A DNA stretch of 64,000 nt from Ectothiorhodospira shaposhnikovii (GTDB lineage Bacteria > Pseudomonadota > Gammaproteobacteria > Ectothiorhodospirales > Ectothiorhodospiraceae). The stretch is from assembly GCF_016584105.1 (NCBI RefSeq), contig NZ_NRSM01000002.1:124001-188000 (forward strand), read 5' to 3'. The position numbers were made by a program, and so were the translations under genes. Within the stretch, counting starts at the first letter, position 1. Every line of letters begins with the position of its first letter. Below, piece after piece: positions 27,022 through 37,879 of this stretch. The notes beneath the pieces are model-generated. The model searched no databases and had not been told where the DNA came from. It saw only the letters and a list, made by a program, of their open reading frames with translations.

Positions 27022-27478
27022 GTTCTTCCTGCAGCATCTGTTCGATGCGCTCGAAGGCGGGGATCACGCAAAGAACACCACTGGCTCTCACCCGGGCCGC
27101 AACTGCGGGGGGATCACCCTCCCGCAGCGGCAGTGGCTGAATGTCCGAGGCGGTCAGCTTGACCGGATGGGGAATCCCACGAACCTGCAGTGCGTAGTAT
27201 TCAAGACCGGGCAAACGCTCCAGTCCGTGCATGATCACAAAGCGATTGACACGGGTCTGGCGCTCGAACGGTACTCCCAGCATGGTGTCCAGGGAGACAA
27301 TCGGCAACTGGGACTGTTGCCAGTCAAACACGCCCCGCAACCAGGAAGGCGCACTCACCACCTCGCGCAGCACCTGCTGTGTCACCACCTCCAGCACGGC
27401 CGACTGAGGCAGCAGCAGGTTCTGGTCCTGCAGGGAAATGATGAACGCATGGACTGTATCGGAAGGCATCCGGCTCAT
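27008..27478 (-). CDS. chpC: CheW-like protein of the Chp system (ChpC)
   Basis: 156 residues, a CheW fold: AFIISLQDQNLLLPQSAVLEV, WLRGVFDWQQSQLPIVSLD, and FVIMHGLERLPG. Such proteins couple receptors to the CheA-like kinase. It is the last gene of pilG-pilH-pilI-pilJ-chpA-chpC and overlaps the chpA stop by 4 bp, as expected for Pseudomonas ChpC. I assign the name by position and family; sequence alone only says CheW-like. Confidence 0.8.
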   Translation of the reverse strand: MSRMPSDTVHAFIISLQDQNLLLPQSAVLEVVTQQVLREVVSAPSWLRGVFDWQQSQLPIVSLDTMLGVPFERQTRVNRFVIMHGLERLPGLEYYALQVRGIPHPVKLTASDIQPLPLREGDPPAVAARVRASGVLCVIPAFERIEQMLQEELKVL

Positions 27479-30400
27479 GCCTGCCCGCCTCCGGCCCCAC
27501 GCGTGTCCGCCAATACTTCACGAATCTGTGTCAACAGGTCCATCTCCTGATAAGGCTTGCCCAGGTAACGGTTGACGCCGATTTCCATGGCTCTCTGGCG
27601 ATGCTTGTCGCCGGTACGGGAAGTGATCATGATGATAGGCATGTGTCGAAGGCGGGCGTCATTGCGGATATGGGTCGCCAACTCGAAGCCATCCATGCGG
27701 GGCATTTCAATATCCAGCAACATCAGATCCGGCACCAACTCCTGGAGCTGGGCCACGGCATCCACGCCGTCCCTTGCAGTATGAACCTGATAGCCCTGCC
27801 GCTCCAGTGCGCGGGCAGTGACCTTCCGGATTGTAATAGAGTCATCCACGACCATGATCGTGGCAACCTGCTGATCCGTAACACCCTCCGAATGGGTGTC
27901 GTAGTAGGCCAGCCGCACACCGGCGCCCACCCGCACCAACGCGGGTATGTCCAGGATCATTACCACACGACCATCGCCCAGGATGGTGGCGCCGGCTATA
28001 CCCTTCACCCTGGAGACCTGGGGCCCCACCTGCTTGATCACAATCTCGCGACTACCCAGCAACAAGTCCACATGCAGGGCAATACGATGATCCCCGGAGC
28101 GCACAAGCAGTACCGGATACATGGCATCCGGAATCTGCTGGGGGCCACGGGAGACTTTCAGAAGGGCGCCCAGATGCTTCACTTCATAACTATTACCCGC
28201 ATATTCATAGGTGGGATCCTCAGCGGCATGGTAATCGGCCAAGTCGCTTCCCTGCATCCGCATGATGCCTTCGATGCTGGACAAGGGAATGGCAAATAAC
28301 TCATCGCCAGCCTGCACCAGCAAGGCCTGACTGATGGCCAGGGTAAAAGGCAGACGAATCGTGAAAACCGTGCCCTTGCCTCTGGTACTGTCGATGGCCA
28401 GGATGCCCCCGAGCTGCTTGATCTCGCTGTTGACCACATCCAGCCCTACACCACGGCCGGAAATCTGGCTGATCTGGCTGGCAGTGGAAAAACCCGATTC
28501 AAGTATGAACTGCATCAGATCCTGCTCAGTGAGCAGGGAGGGATCACCGGCAAGCCCCAACCGTTCCACCCGGGCACGCACCGCATCCAGATCAATACCG
28601 GCGCCGTCATCCGACACCTCCAGAACCACTTCCGAACCTTCACGGCGCGTGCTCAACCTGACATGGCCGGTTTCATTCTTACCAAGCGTGCGGCGCTCAT
28701 CGGGAGACTCGATACCATGGGAAATGGCATTGCGCAGCATGTGTTCCATGGGCGCCATCATCCGCTCCAGTACCGAGCGATCCAGTTCGCTGCCTTCACC
28801 CTCCACATCCAGCTCAACCCGTTTACCTAGCTCCGAGGCCGTCTGCCGAATGATCCTGCGCAAACGGGGAACGATGGTGGCAAACTGCACCATGCGGGTG
28901 CGCATGAGTCCTTCCTGAAGGTCAGTAGACACACGACTCTGCTGCAGCAACAGGGTTTCCGTATCCTTGACCTGATCGGACAGCAATCCCTGAATACTGG
29001 TAAGGTCGCTGATGCTCTCGGCCAAAGCCCGTGAAAGCTGCTGAATATTGGAATAGCGGTCCAATTCCAGGGGATCAAAATCCTCCTGCCATTTGGCCTC
29101 GCCCTGTTCCTGCTCATGGCGGAACAGGATCTGGGCTTCGGTTTCCAATTCAAGCTTGCGCAACTGCTCCCGAAGACGCTGGATGGTCTGCTCCAGTTCG
29201 CCCAGATTGAACCCGAAACCGGTAATCTGCTGCTCCATGCGGGCATGGAAGATATTGACTTCACCGGCGTGGTTCACCAGATTGTCCAAAACGTCGGAAC
29301 GGAGTCGAACCACGTCCTGGCCCAACGCAGGGGCTGTACGTGCAGACGGGATCACCCCCTGGGCCGCTTCCGTATCCGATCGCAGAGGGATGACTGGCTC
29401 GGGCTGTCGCTCAAGCCCTGCTCTGGCGGAATGCTCCTCCCCCCCTTCAGAGGCGAGCTCAACGGACGAGGAGGCCTCTGTGCCCGCACCGGCATCCCCA
29501 TCACCGATAAAGGCATTCAGACGATCCACAAGTTGCGGAACCTCTACCACGGTCTCGCCCTGGCCGGCCTGCTCGACCATGGTATTGAGCTGGTCAAGCG
29601 CCTGTCGGGCCACCTCGATCATGGGGGCTTCCGGCTCACGTCCACCTTCAGTCAAGGCGATCATGAGGCTTTCCAGGGCATGACTCAGATCACCGATGGC
29701 GGTAATCCCCGTCATGCGGGCCCCACCCTTCAAGGTGTGGAGTTGACGCTGGAAGGCCTGGACATGCTCCTGGTCGCTGAGTGACCCGGCCCAGAGATCC
29801 AGCGTGGCGTCGGCGGCATGGAGAATATCCACAGCCTCCTCCAGGAACAGAGAGATCAGCTCCTGGTCCGGCTCATCGGAGACGAAGGCAGGGAAAACAT
29901 CATGGTCGGGTGACGGCGCCGTGGCTTCGGATAGCCCGAAATCATCCATCCCCGGCATCGTGGGCTCAAAGCTCGACATGGGTGCGGAATTCTCGGCATC
30001 CCGTGCCTGCTGAAGTGCCTCCTCCGCCTCCAGCCTCGTCTTTTCCTGGGCATGAAGATCCTGAAAGCGTGCCTCCAGGGCATCCGCCGTGGGCAACTCC
30101 GCCCCAGGCCGCCCCAAGGCGGAGAGCACTTCGAGCAGATGGGCACTCAGTGCACGCAAGTCAGGCAGCACCTCGGCAGGAACCGCTAGCCCAGACTCCT
30201 CAAGCAGACCCAGATATCTCTCACAGACACCACAGACCGAGGATATTTCCGGAATCTCGGCGGTACGGGCACTGCCATTGAGCGTATGGATGGCCCGCAA
30301 AAGCTCGGGGGTAATCTCAAGGCTGCGACCAGGCGACACCTGATCCAGCAGATTGTCCAGTGTACGAAGGTGCTGGCGGGTTTCCGCACCGTAAATCCCC

Positions 30401-33072
30401 ATCAACTCACGATCAATGCGCGGCATCGCTTCGGGTTGATCGGAAAGCTCGGCTTCGGACGGAAGCGTCTCCTGCTCCGACGCGTCGTCCGGCGGCTCAT
30501 TCCCCAGGTCCCGCAAGCGCTGCATCAGGGACTGGATTTCGGTGTGAGGGAATGCTTCTCCACGTATCTGAGCCACCAGATGAGGCAGCATGGCGCTGGA
30601 TTCATCAAGCAGGGCCTTTAACTTCGCACTCGGCTGAATCTGCCCCTCGATCAACCGATTCAGCAGGTTCTCGTTGACCCAGGCAAATTCACCCAGCAGC
30701 TGCGCACCCACCAACCGTCCACTGCCCTTGATGGTATGGAAGGAACGCCGGAGCGTTGACAGCGCGTCCTCGTCCTCAGGGTTCTTCTGCCAGCGTGGCA
30801 GACACTCGGCAATGCGGGCCGCTTCCTCATCCGCCTCTTCCAGAAACACGTCGAGGATTTCCTGATCGGCCTCGTCGGTAAGAATGACCAGACCCAAAGG
30901 CTCACCCCCATCCGACCCGGATGATCCCGGATCCGCCACGGCAGGTGTATCAGGATGAGACGACGCATCGCCCGCTTCGGACTCGAGCCGGGGAATCACC
31001 AGCGTACTGTCGTCATCCCTGGGAAATACTTCATCACCCCCGGACTCAAGGGCAGGCGGAGACGCATCCAGAGGCGGCGCGGCAGGCTCCTCATCCTGAG
31101 GGGGGACCATCTGCTGCCCCTCCATCAGGAGGGTAAGATCCTGCTCCACCCCATCGTCCACCGCCTCCGAAGCCGGTTCCAGTCCCGGGAGGGGTTCCCA
31201 CTTGACATCACCAGAGAGTTCGGACGGGAAGTCAAGTTCAGGCAGATCGCCCAGCGAAAACGGCGGCTCGGACTCGCCCGCTTCCGGCGCCGGATCCTCC
31301 GGCAAAGGGATCTCCGGCAACCCATCAGGGGCTGGCAGATCATGGTCGGGAACAGGGGCCGTATTGCCACCAGCCATCTCCTGCAGACACGCCAATGCCA
31401 ACCGGCCACTCTCAAGAAAGGCTTCCGGGTTGCCCTGAGCGCTGTTCCTGACCTCAAGGGAACATTCCACAGCGGTCAGAACATCGGCCAGCAAGGCATC
31501 CTCTTCGGATCTCCGCCCATGCGAAGCACCCGAACACTGATCCTGGATATAGCCCCGCATCCCCTGAAGCAGGAAAACCTCATCGTCCAGCGACAGCCAG
31601 GACAAGGCGCCGATGAGCCCGTCCAGGATCTCGGGAACGCCATCAAGGGAAACGGCGCCATCACCCCCGTCCACATAAGCATTGATCGCATCCTTGACCC
31701 GCGCAAGATCGACCAACCCCTCAGTCAGCACCGCGGACAACAGGGCGCGTGATTCAGCCGTCGACCAGTCCTCCATGACTTCTGACAAGTCTTTTCTTCC
31801 CTCGACCTCCCCAGGCGTGGAAACCGCCGCGCTGATCGCCCCTTCCATGTTCAGCAAATTCGCAGCGGCATGCATCAACACCGCCTCGTCCGGGGCGGTT
31901 TGTCCTGCCATGATGGACTCTAGAATATCCGCTTCATGCAGCGCGATTTCACGGGGAGCCGCCATGCCGACCATCGCCATGGTATCAGCCATGCTGCGAA
32001 GCTTGTTCGCCAGGGGCCGCAACTCCTCCACCCGATGGCCACCGGTATGCATGAATACATCCAGGCTATCCTTGACATCCGCCAGATCTTCACGAATGAC
32101 GTTGGATACAGTCAGCATGAGCTCCTGATTGGGGGCGCTGAGGCCTTCCTGGGCTGCGCGGAGCTCGGCTTCACCAGGCAGCAGCTCCTTCAGACGATAG
32201 GCTTCCTGAACGGAGCTAACCAGCACCCCCGGGGACGTGGCACGCCCCACGTAGTAAAGGAGATTGCGCTGCAGTTCTTCGGGAATCCGCGCCGCCATGG
32301 CGGCCTCACCATGCTCGATGAGATCACGGATCTGGCGATCCACCTGCCCCAGCAGCTGCTTGACGGTCACTCCAGCTTCCAGGCCACCCGACCGAAGCGC
32401 CTCGGCCAGGGCGCCGACGATCCAGAAAAACCGCTGCGCCTTCGCAACCCGGGCTCGACGACGCAAGCCGGCCACCGCCTCTTCAAGACGCTTTGCGCCC
32501 GCGGCCGCCGCGTTCCCCCTGATCAGGCTGATCAACCCCCGCTGGTATTGATGGCGACAAACCCGGGCGATGTCCTGAATATCCCCTTCAGACTCATCGG
32601 CACCCAGTGAGTCGGCCAGGGAAGCTCCACTGATTCCCGCCAGATCGGGAAAGAAAAAGACACCTTCGCTCAGGAGTGGAGCCTTGCGGACAGTACGCAG
32701 GTCATTGAGCAAGGGCAGAAGAACCAGGGGGACATCACGATGACCGACACGAAGATGCTCAAGATAATCCGGCAGCTGGAGGATGGTACGCATCAGGACT
32801 TCATAGGCATCTTCCCGCCCGGTGACATCACCGGACTCCAGCGATCGAGTCAGGGCGGACATCTCCCGAGCCAACATGGAGGCACCCTGCAGCTCCAGCA
32901 GTTGCAGTGTCCCCTCCACCTGGTCAAGCAGTCTCCGGGCTTCTTCCAGCTTTGCCGTCTGCCCGGCATCCTCGACATAGACTTCAAGGGCGGCCCGGGT
33001 TTCCGTCAACAGGATGTCCAGTTCCTTCTTGACCCAGCGCAGCGGGGAAAATTGTTGGCTTTCTAAAGTCAT
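27475..33072 (-). CDS. chpA: Hybrid CheA-type histidine kinase of type IV pili (ChpA/PilL)
   Basis: 1865 residues. The first ~560 are helical and look like degenerate Hpt-type domains, followed by an acidic Pro-rich linker (~570-725). Three His-containing phosphotransfer domains follow: His779 (FHTIKGSGR), His929 (IHTLNGSAR, Lys replaced by Asn) and His1112 (LHTLKGGAR). Then come the CheA dimerisation region (~1255), the kinase domain (N-box HMLRNAISHGIE at 1444, DDGAGID at 1488, GRGVGLDVV at 1539), a CheW domain (~1575-1715) and a receiver (DD 1743-1744, Asp1787, Lys1839). It phosphorylates PilG and PilH to control twitching. P. aeruginosa ChpA is longer (about 2470 residues), so fewer phosphotransfer modules remain. 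Confidence 0.94.
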   Translation of the reverse strand: MTLESQQFSPLRWVKKELDILLTETRAALEVYVEDAGQTAKLEEARRLLDQVEGTLQLLELQGASMLAREMSALTRSLESGDVTGREDAYEVLMRTILQLPDYLEHLRVGHRDVPLVLLPLLNDLRTVRKAPLLSEGVFFFPDLAGISGASLADSLGADESEGDIQDIARVCRHQYQRGLISLIRGNAAAAGAKRLEEAVAGLRRRARVAKAQRFFWIVGALAEALRSGGLEAGVTVKQLLGQVDRQIRDLIEHGEAAMAARIPEELQRNLLYYVGRATSPGVLVSSVQEAYRLKELLPGEAELRAAQEGLSAPNQELMLTVSNVIREDLADVKDSLDVFMHTGGHRVEELRPLANKLRSMADTMAMVGMAAPREIALHEADILESIMAGQTAPDEAVLMHAAANLLNMEGAISAAVSTPGEVEGRKDLSEVMEDWSTAESRALLSAVLTEGLVDLARVKDAINAYVDGGDGAVSLDGVPEILDGLIGALSWLSLDDEVFLLQGMRGYIQDQCSGASHGRRSEEDALLADVLTAVECSLEVRNSAQGNPEAFLESGRLALACLQEMAGGNTAPVPDHDLPAPDGLPEIPLPEDPAPEAGESEPPFSLGDLPELDFPSELSGDVKWEPLPGLEPASEAVDDGVEQDLTLLMEGQQMVPPQDEEPAAPPLDASPPALESGGDEVFPRDDDSTLVIPRLESEAGDASSHPDTPAVADPGSSGSDGGEPLGLVILTDEADQEILDVFLEEADEEAARIAECLPRWQKNPEDEDALSTLRRSFHTIKGSGRLVGAQLLGEFAWVNENLLNRLIEGQIQPSAKLKALLDESSAMLPHLVAQIRGEAFPHTEIQSLMQRLRDLGNEPPDDASEQETLPSEAELSDQPEAMPRIDRELMGIYGAETRQHLRTLDNLLDQVSPGRSLEITPELLRAIHTLNGSARTAEIPEISSVCGVCERYLGLLEESGLAVPAEVLPDLRALSAHLLEVLSALGRPGAELPTADALEARFQDLHAQEKTRLEAEEALQQARDAENSAPMSSFEPTMPGMDDFGLSEATAPSPDHDVFPAFVSDEPDQELISLFLEEAVDILHAADATLDLWAGSLSDQEHVQAFQRQLHTLKGGARMTGITAIGDLSHALESLMIALTEGGREPEAPMIEVARQALDQLNTMVEQAGQGETVVEVPQLVDRLNAFIGDGDAGAGTEASSSVELASEGGEEHSARAGLERQPEPVIPLRSDTEAAQGVIPSARTAPALGQDVVRLRSDVLDNLVNHAGEVNIFHARMEQQITGFGFNLGELEQTIQRLREQLRKLELETEAQILFRHEQEQGEAKWQEDFDPLELDRYSNIQQLSRALAESISDLTSIQGLLSDQVKDTETLLLQQSRVSTDLQEGLMRTRMVQFATIVPRLRRIIRQTASELGKRVELDVEGEGSELDRSVLERMMAPMEHMLRNAISHGIESPDERRTLGKNETGHVRLSTRREGSEVVLEVSDDGAGIDLDAVRARVERLGLAGDPSLLTEQDLMQFILESGFSTASQISQISGRGVGLDVVNSEIKQLGGILAIDSTRGKGTVFTIRLPFTLAISQALLVQAGDELFAIPLSSIEGIMRMQGSDLADYHAAEDPTYEYAGNSYEVKHLGALLKVSRGPQQIPDAMYPVLLVRSGDHRIALHVDLLLGSREIVIKQVGPQVSRVKGIAGATILGDGRVVMILDIPALVRVGAGVRLAYYDTHSEGVTDQQVATIMVVDDSITIRKVTARALERQGYQVHTARDGVDAVAQLQELVPDLMLLDIEMPRMDGFELATHIRNDARLRHMPIIMITSRTGDKHRQRAMEIGVNRYLGKPYQEMDLLTQIREVLADTRGAGGGQA

Positions 33073-33126
33073 GATCTACCCTGTGCGCATGAACATGGGG
33101 CCTGTGCCGTTTACCCGACACGCTTG

Positions 33127-35196
33127 TTACGACCGTCTGCCCGCAGAAGAATCCGTTGCTTCGAGCACAACCGTTTCAAGCTGCTCGGACTGAGGCAACT
33201 TGAAACCGGAAACCGATTTACGCAGTTCCGAGGCGAGATTGGCCAGATTACCGATGGAAACGGCCGTCTCGTTGGTGCCATCGGAAGTCTGCATGGTGAT
33301 TTCCTGAATGACGTTCATGGTATTGGAGATGTTCTGGGAGGCTTCGGCCTGCTGCCGGGCCGCCTTGGAGATGGTGGCGATCAGATCCGCGAGCTGATGG
33401 GACACCCCCTCGATTTCGGCCAGGGCATCCCCTGCATCAAAGGCAAGCTTGGCGCCACTGACGACGTTGGAAGTGGAATGCTCCATGGAGATGACGGCTT
33501 CATTGGTGTCGGCCTGAATGGTCTTGACCAGGGCCTCGATCTGCCGGGAAGCATTGGATGAGCGTTCGGCAAGCCTCTGGACCTCGTCCGCCACCACCGC
33601 GAAACCCCGTCCCGCCTCTCCGGCGGACGAAGCCTGGATGGCGGCATTCAGGGCCAGAATATTGGTCTGATCCGCGATGTCGGTAATCAGGCTCACGATA
33701 TCCCCGATCTCCTGGGAAGATTCGCCCAGACGCTTGATTCGCTTGGATGTCTCCTGGATCTGTTCGCGAATGGTGTCCATGCCGTCAATGGTCTTGCGTA
33801 CCGTCAGGGCACCCTTGGAGGCGATCTCCACAGACTTCTTGGCCACATCGGCCGATGTTTCCGCCGAGCGTGATACCTGCTCGATGGAGTCGGCCATTTC
33901 GGTCACCGCACCGGAAGCGGAGGCGATCTCCCTGGCCTGATGATTCGAGGCTTCCGCAAGACGAAGAGCCGTGGCCTGGGTTTTGACGGCAGACGTCGAA
34001 ACCTGCATGGCGGTCTGGTTGATGGTGGTTACCAGGCTTCTCAGGGCGTCAATGGCGTAGTTGACCGAATCCGCGATGGCCCCGGTGATATCCTCCGTCA
34101 CCGTGGCGTGGACGGTCAGATCACCTTCCGCAAGGTTGGTCATTTCGTCAAGCAAACGCAGGATGGCGCGCTGATTGCGGCGATTTTGTTCCGTGGTAAC
34201 GGCAAGACGGCGCTGGGCATCCTGATAGAAGAGATAGGCCAGCAGACCCAGCACGCCCACGGTAGCGATGGCAAAAAGGTAACCCGCAAAGATCCAGACA
34301 CTACCGCCTCCGGCGTGCTGGTCCAGGGCCTGCTGAAGCACCGTGACAACATTCAACAGACTGGAGGCCTGATCCTGGATGCGGCCGGATGCCTCGGCCA
34401 GCTGCACCATGTTTTCGATCTGGACCACCAGACCTTCAACATCGGCGCGAAGCTCGGAATGGATGGCACCAAGCTCACGCAGGACTTCCGCCTCCCCCGC
34501 AGGGATGGCGGCAATGGACTGCAGGCGAAGGAGTGCGTCTTGCAGATCGGCAGCATCCTGCTCAAGCCGGCCACCGGCCACCGGCAGATCAACACCCCGA
34601 AGGATGAGCGCCAGGTCAAGCTCCATGCGCTGAGTCAGGACGGGTAAACGGGAAACCATGTAGACCGTACGCAAATCCGCCCCCGCATCCACCATTCTGG
34701 CGGCGAGGGCATCGGCACGCGCCTGCAGATTTGACAGCGATCGTTGCAGATTAGCGGTATGACCCAATGCGGCCGCCAGGGCCGGCTCGTTGTCCAGTAC
34801 GGTCGTGATGTGCCTTCGATAGTTGCCCCAGGCAGATTCGACGCTCAGTAATGAGTCAACGATCACGCCCGGCACCGGTGGCAATCCCCGACCCGGATCT
34901 CCTTCACGCAAATGTGTCAAGGTCTGATCAAAGCGATCCCTCTGACGGCGCAGCTCATTGAATACCGTGGGCTGTCCGGACATGGCGTCCCTGGACAGGG
35001 CGGCGAGACGCTGGCTCACCACACGCTGCTCCGACGCGAGGGCGGCGTGGTCCCGGGTGTTGGCCACCTGACCGGTGTGAAGCACGAAAGAGATGGCGGT
35101 CAGCAGCATCAGGACAACCAGCAGCCCGGCCAGCAGCAGCATCCCCCTACTGATACCCAGTCTGCCTGCTGCGTCACTTGAAGACGATTTCATCAA
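33127..35196 (-). CDS. pilJ: Type IV pilus chemoreceptor PilJ
   Basis: 689 residues. One membrane segment near residues 18-42 ([20 protein letters not shown]) precedes a helical periplasmic domain with two PilJ-type repeats. A second membrane segment (~305-325, [20 protein letters not shown]), a HAMP-like linker and a methyl-accepting signalling domain follow. The signalling tip contains [19 protein letters not shown]. The usual hairpin EAARAGE is QASSAGE here, as in PilJ proteins. It senses surface contact or pilus signals and feeds ChpA. 54 bp separate it from chpA; no cheR-like gene lies between. Confidence 0.93.
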   Translation of the reverse strand: MMKSSSSDAAGRLGISRGMLLLAGLLVVLMLLTAISFVLHTGQVANTRDHAALASEQRVVSQRLAALSRDAMSGQPTVFNELRRQRDRFDQTLTHLREGDPGRGLPPVPGVIVDSLLSVESAWGNYRRHITTVLDNEPALAAALGHTANLQRSLSNLQARADALAARMVDAGADLRTVYMVSRLPVLTQRMELDLALILRGVDLPVAGGRLEQDAADLQDALLRLQSIAAIPAGEAEVLRELGAIHSELRADVEGLVVQIENMVQLAEASGRIQDQASSLLNVVTVLQQALDQHAGGGSVWIFAGYLFAIATVGVLGLLAYLFYQDAQRRLAVTTEQNRRNQRAILRLLDEMTNLAEGDLTVHATVTEDITGAIADSVNYAIDALRSLVTTINQTAMQVSTSAVKTQATALRLAEASNHQAREIASASGAVTEMADSIEQVSRSAETSADVAKKSVEIASKGALTVRKTIDGMDTIREQIQETSKRIKRLGESSQEIGDIVSLITDIADQTNILALNAAIQASSAGEAGRGFAVVADEVQRLAERSSNASRQIEALVKTIQADTNEAVISMEHSTSNVVSGAKLAFDAGDALAEIEGVSHQLADLIATISKAARQQAEASQNISNTMNVIQEITMQTSDGTNETAVSIGNLANLASELRKSVSGFKLPQSEQLETVVLEATDSSAGRRS

Positions 35197-35258
35197 TTAG
35201 ATTCCTCTGACCCATTGCGCCGTGAAAAACGGCTCAACATCCCATATGTGCCCGCGGC

Positions 35259-35807
35259 TCACGCCGAGATATTCATGAACTCCGGTTCATTCACCAGCTT
35301 CCAGGGACTGAACACGGCCAGATGCTCCGCTCCCCTGCGGAATGCCCCGGATAAAAATGGCCTGAATTGTTCATCCACCGCCGGCAGGTCATCCGTTCGC
35401 TCCTGCTTCCAGTAATGTTTCATGCCTACTACCGCCTCGACCATCAGCCCTGCGTAGACACCTTGATAATTCATTACCAGTAAACGGTGACGTCTCGCCT
35501 CACCGGACAGGTTATCGCCGAAAAGGTAGCCATGCAGATCCATCATGGGCAGCAGGTTGCCACGCATGTTGGCGATGCCAAGTGCCCAGTGTTTGACACC
35601 GGGTATGCGAGAAAAGGGTGGGGGCGTCAGGATTTCCGCCACTTGCTCCATGGGGGCCAGGAGTTGTTGGCCGTGCAACTTGAACAAAACCCCTTTCCAG
35701 GCGCCACGAAGTTCATCCTGAATCGGCAACTGTCCACCGAGGGAACGCCCCTTATGCTCGACTTCAAGCAGGTAAGAGAAGGGATCTTCCATCGCATTCG
35801 TGGTCAC
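35259..35807 (-). CDS. pilI: CheW-like adaptor PilI
   Basis: 182 residues with a CheW fold: WKGVLFKLHGQQLLAPMEQV, IPGVKHWALGIANMRGNLLP and the helical ending PWKLVNEPEF. It bridges PilJ and the ChpA kinase. Position between pilH and pilJ is the standard arrangement. It begins 11 bp after the pilH stop. Confidence 0.9.
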   Translation of the reverse strand: MTTNAMEDPFSYLLEVEHKGRSLGGQLPIQDELRGAWKGVLFKLHGQQLLAPMEQVAEILTPPPFSRIPGVKHWALGIANMRGNLLPMMDLHGYLFGDNLSGEARRHRLLVMNYQGVYAGLMVEAVVGMKHYWKQERTDDLPAVDEQFRPFLSGAFRRGAEHLAVFSPWKLVNEPEFMNISA

Positions 35808-35818
35808 GGAGGCCCCCT

Positions 35819-36181
35819 TCAGGACAGAATCTCCTTAAGGCTCTTGATCAGTTCCTTTTCCCGCACCGGCTTGACGATGTAGTCACGCGCGCCCTGCCTC
35901 ATGGCCCAGACCCTGTCGGTTTCCTGGTCCTTGGTGGTCACCATGATGACAGGGATGCTGGCCGTCTCGGGATCCTGGGAAAGCTGGCGGGTCGCCTGGA
36001 AACCATTCAACCCCGGCATGACCACATCCATCAGAACCACATCGGGCTTGGCCTCCCGGGCCCTGGTCATCCCTTCCTCGCCGGAGGAAGCCGTGATGAC
36101 CGAATAACCATTTTTTTCCAGCATGGTGCAAATCACGTGAAGCTCGGTGGGTGAGTCATCGACCACCAGGATACGCGTCAT
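35819..36181 (-). CDS. pilH: CheY-like response regulator PilH
   Basis: 120 residues, a stand-alone receiver. RILVVDDSPTE carries the acidic pair, VVLMDVVMPGLNG the phospho-Asp, VTTKD the Thr, and YIVKPV the conserved Lys. In Pseudomonas PilH works with PilG to set pilus retraction. It follows pilG by 128 bp, a larger gap than elsewhere in the cluster, so it may have its own promoter. Confidence 0.92.
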   Translation of the reverse strand: MTRILVVDDSPTELHVICTMLEKNGYSVITASSGEEGMTRAREAKPDVVLMDVVMPGLNGFQATRQLSQDPETASIPVIMVTTKDQETDRVWAMRQGARDYIVKPVREKELIKSLKEILS

Positions 36182-36309
36182 GACAACTTCTCCGAATTGA
36201 ATTTTCTGCCCAGAAGGGAATTCCGAAAGCAGAATTGCATTAATGACCGACGACGGCTGGAACGGACAGCAGTCGCCGGGGTGTAACAGCCCAAACTGCG
36301 AAGTCCCTG

Positions 36310-36726
36310 CTACTGCTTGCGAACGTGCTGGCGTATCGCCCCCAGCAGATCATCGCGAGTAAAGGGTTTGGTCAGGTACTGCTCGGAGCCCACGATCCTC
36401 CCGCGGGCCTTGTCGAAAATACTGTCCTTGCTGGAAAGCATGATCACGGGTGTCTGCCTGAATACCCGGTTATGCTTGATCAAGGCACATGTCTGGTAAC
36501 CATCAAGCCGCGGCATCATGATATCCACGAAAATGATGTCCGGCTTGTGCTCGGCGATCTTGGCCAACGCCTCGAAACCGTCGGTGGCTGTCACCACTTC
36601 GCATCCATATTTCTTGAGTAAAGTCTCTGCAGTGCGACGAATCGTCTTACTATCGTCGATCACCAACACCTTGAGACCGGAAAGATCCTCTTGGCCTTCA
36701 TTGCCATCCTGGGTGTATTCGTTCAC
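36310..36726 (-). CDS. pilG: CheY-like response regulator PilG
   Basis: 138 residues, receiver with an acidic 15-residue N-terminal extension. KVLVIDDSKTIRRTAETLL, IIFVDIMMPRLDGYQTC and YLTKPFTRDDL give the active site; MLSSKD holds the Ser at the switch position. The sequence pattern is that of PilG, which promotes pilus extension. It is first in the Chp cluster and divergent from gshB, as in Pseudomonas. The gap of 187 bp holds both promoters. Confidence 0.94.
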   Translation of the reverse strand: MNEYTQDGNEGQEDLSGLKVLVIDDSKTIRRTAETLLKKYGCEVVTATDGFEALAKIAEHKPDIIFVDIMMPRLDGYQTCALIKHNRVFRQTPVIMLSSKDSIFDKARGRIVGSEQYLTKPFTRDDLLGAIRQHVRKQ

Positions 36727-36913
36727 ACCGCCCCCGATGCAGCTGCTGTTTGCGTACGGAATGTGAATTTACTCCATGGTCTGCATCGGTATCAAACACT
36801 ACCGCCGGATTCTGACGGTACCCGGATGGTGAGAAATCTCCGCCACTCCATTATCTTGTGCATAGATTGAATAAATTGCACCCACTTGACCCCAGATCGT
36901 ACGAGGTTGCCCG

Positions 36914-37879
36914 ATGAACGGCACTCAGATCCGCCTGGGCGTGGTCATGGACCCCATCCAGACCATCCAGCCCAAGAAGGATTCCACCCTGGCCATGTTG
37001 CTGGCAGCCCAGGAAAGAGGCTGGCAGATCCATTATATGGAGCAACATGATCTTTGGATGATGGAAGGACGTGTCCATGCCGCGACACGCCCGCTGGCGG
37101 TGCGTGACGACCCCGGCCGGTGGTTTGAACTGGGCCGGCCCGAGGAACACCTCCTGGCGGATATGGATGTGGTGCTGATGCGCAAGGACCCGCCGTTTGA
37201 CATGGAATACATCTACAGCACCTACCTGCTGGAGCTGGCCGCCGCGGAAGGCTGCCTGGTGGTGAACCGTCCCGCCAGCCTCAGGGACGCCAACGAAAAG
37301 CTCTTCACCGCCTGGTTTCCACAATGCTGCCCACCCAGTCTGGTCACCCGCAACCAGGCGCGTATCCGGCAGTTCATGGCCAGCCAGGGTGAGATCGTGG
37401 TCAAGCCCTTGGACGGAATGGGAGGGGCCTCCGTATTCCGCCTGGCCCCTGGGGACACCAACGTGGGCGTGATCCTGGAAACCGTCACCGACCACGGTCG
37501 GCGCTGCGTCATGGCCCAACGCTTCCTGCCGGAATACCGTCAGGGCGACAAGCGCATCCTGCTGGTGGACGGTGAGCCAGTCCCTTACGCCCTGGCCCGC
37601 ATCCCGGCGGAAGGGGAAGGTCGTGCCAACCTGGCCGCCGGCGGTCGCGGAGAAGGCGTGCCGCTGACGGAAAGGGACCGCTGGATCTGCGCCCAGGTGG
37701 GGCCGACTCTTCGGGAAAAGGGGCTGATCTTTGTCGGCCTGGACGTGATTGGCGACTACCTGACTGAAATCAACGTCACCAGCCCCACCTGCATCCGGGA
37801 ACTGGATGCCCAGTTCGGTCTCGACATCGGCGGACAACTGATGGAGGCCATCTCCCGTCACCTGAGAGACAAGTCATGA
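36914..37879 (+). CDS. gshB: Glutathione synthetase
   Basis: 321-residue ATP-grasp enzyme. LGVVMDPIQTI at the start, LMRKDPPFDMEYIY, VVKPLDGMGGASVFR and the ending INVTSPTCIRELD mark GshB. It adds glycine to gamma-glutamylcysteine. ATG at 36914 follows GAGGTTGCCCG. The apbE ATG overlaps its stop by 4 bp, so it leads a five-gene run to tonB. Confidence 0.97.
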   Translation: MNGTQIRLGVVMDPIQTIQPKKDSTLAMLLAAQERGWQIHYMEQHDLWMMEGRVHAATRPLAVRDDPGRWFELGRPEEHLLADMDVVLMRKDPPFDMEYIYSTYLLELAAAEGCLVVNRPASLRDANEKLFTAWFPQCCPPSLVTRNQARIRQFMASQGEIVVKPLDGMGGASVFRLAPGDTNVGVILETVTDHGRRCVMAQRFLPEYRQGDKRILLVDGEPVPYALARIPAEGEGRANLAAGGRGEGVPLTERDRWICAQVGPTLREKGLIFVGLDVIGDYLTEINVTSPTCIRELDAQFGLDIGGQLMEAISRHLRDKS

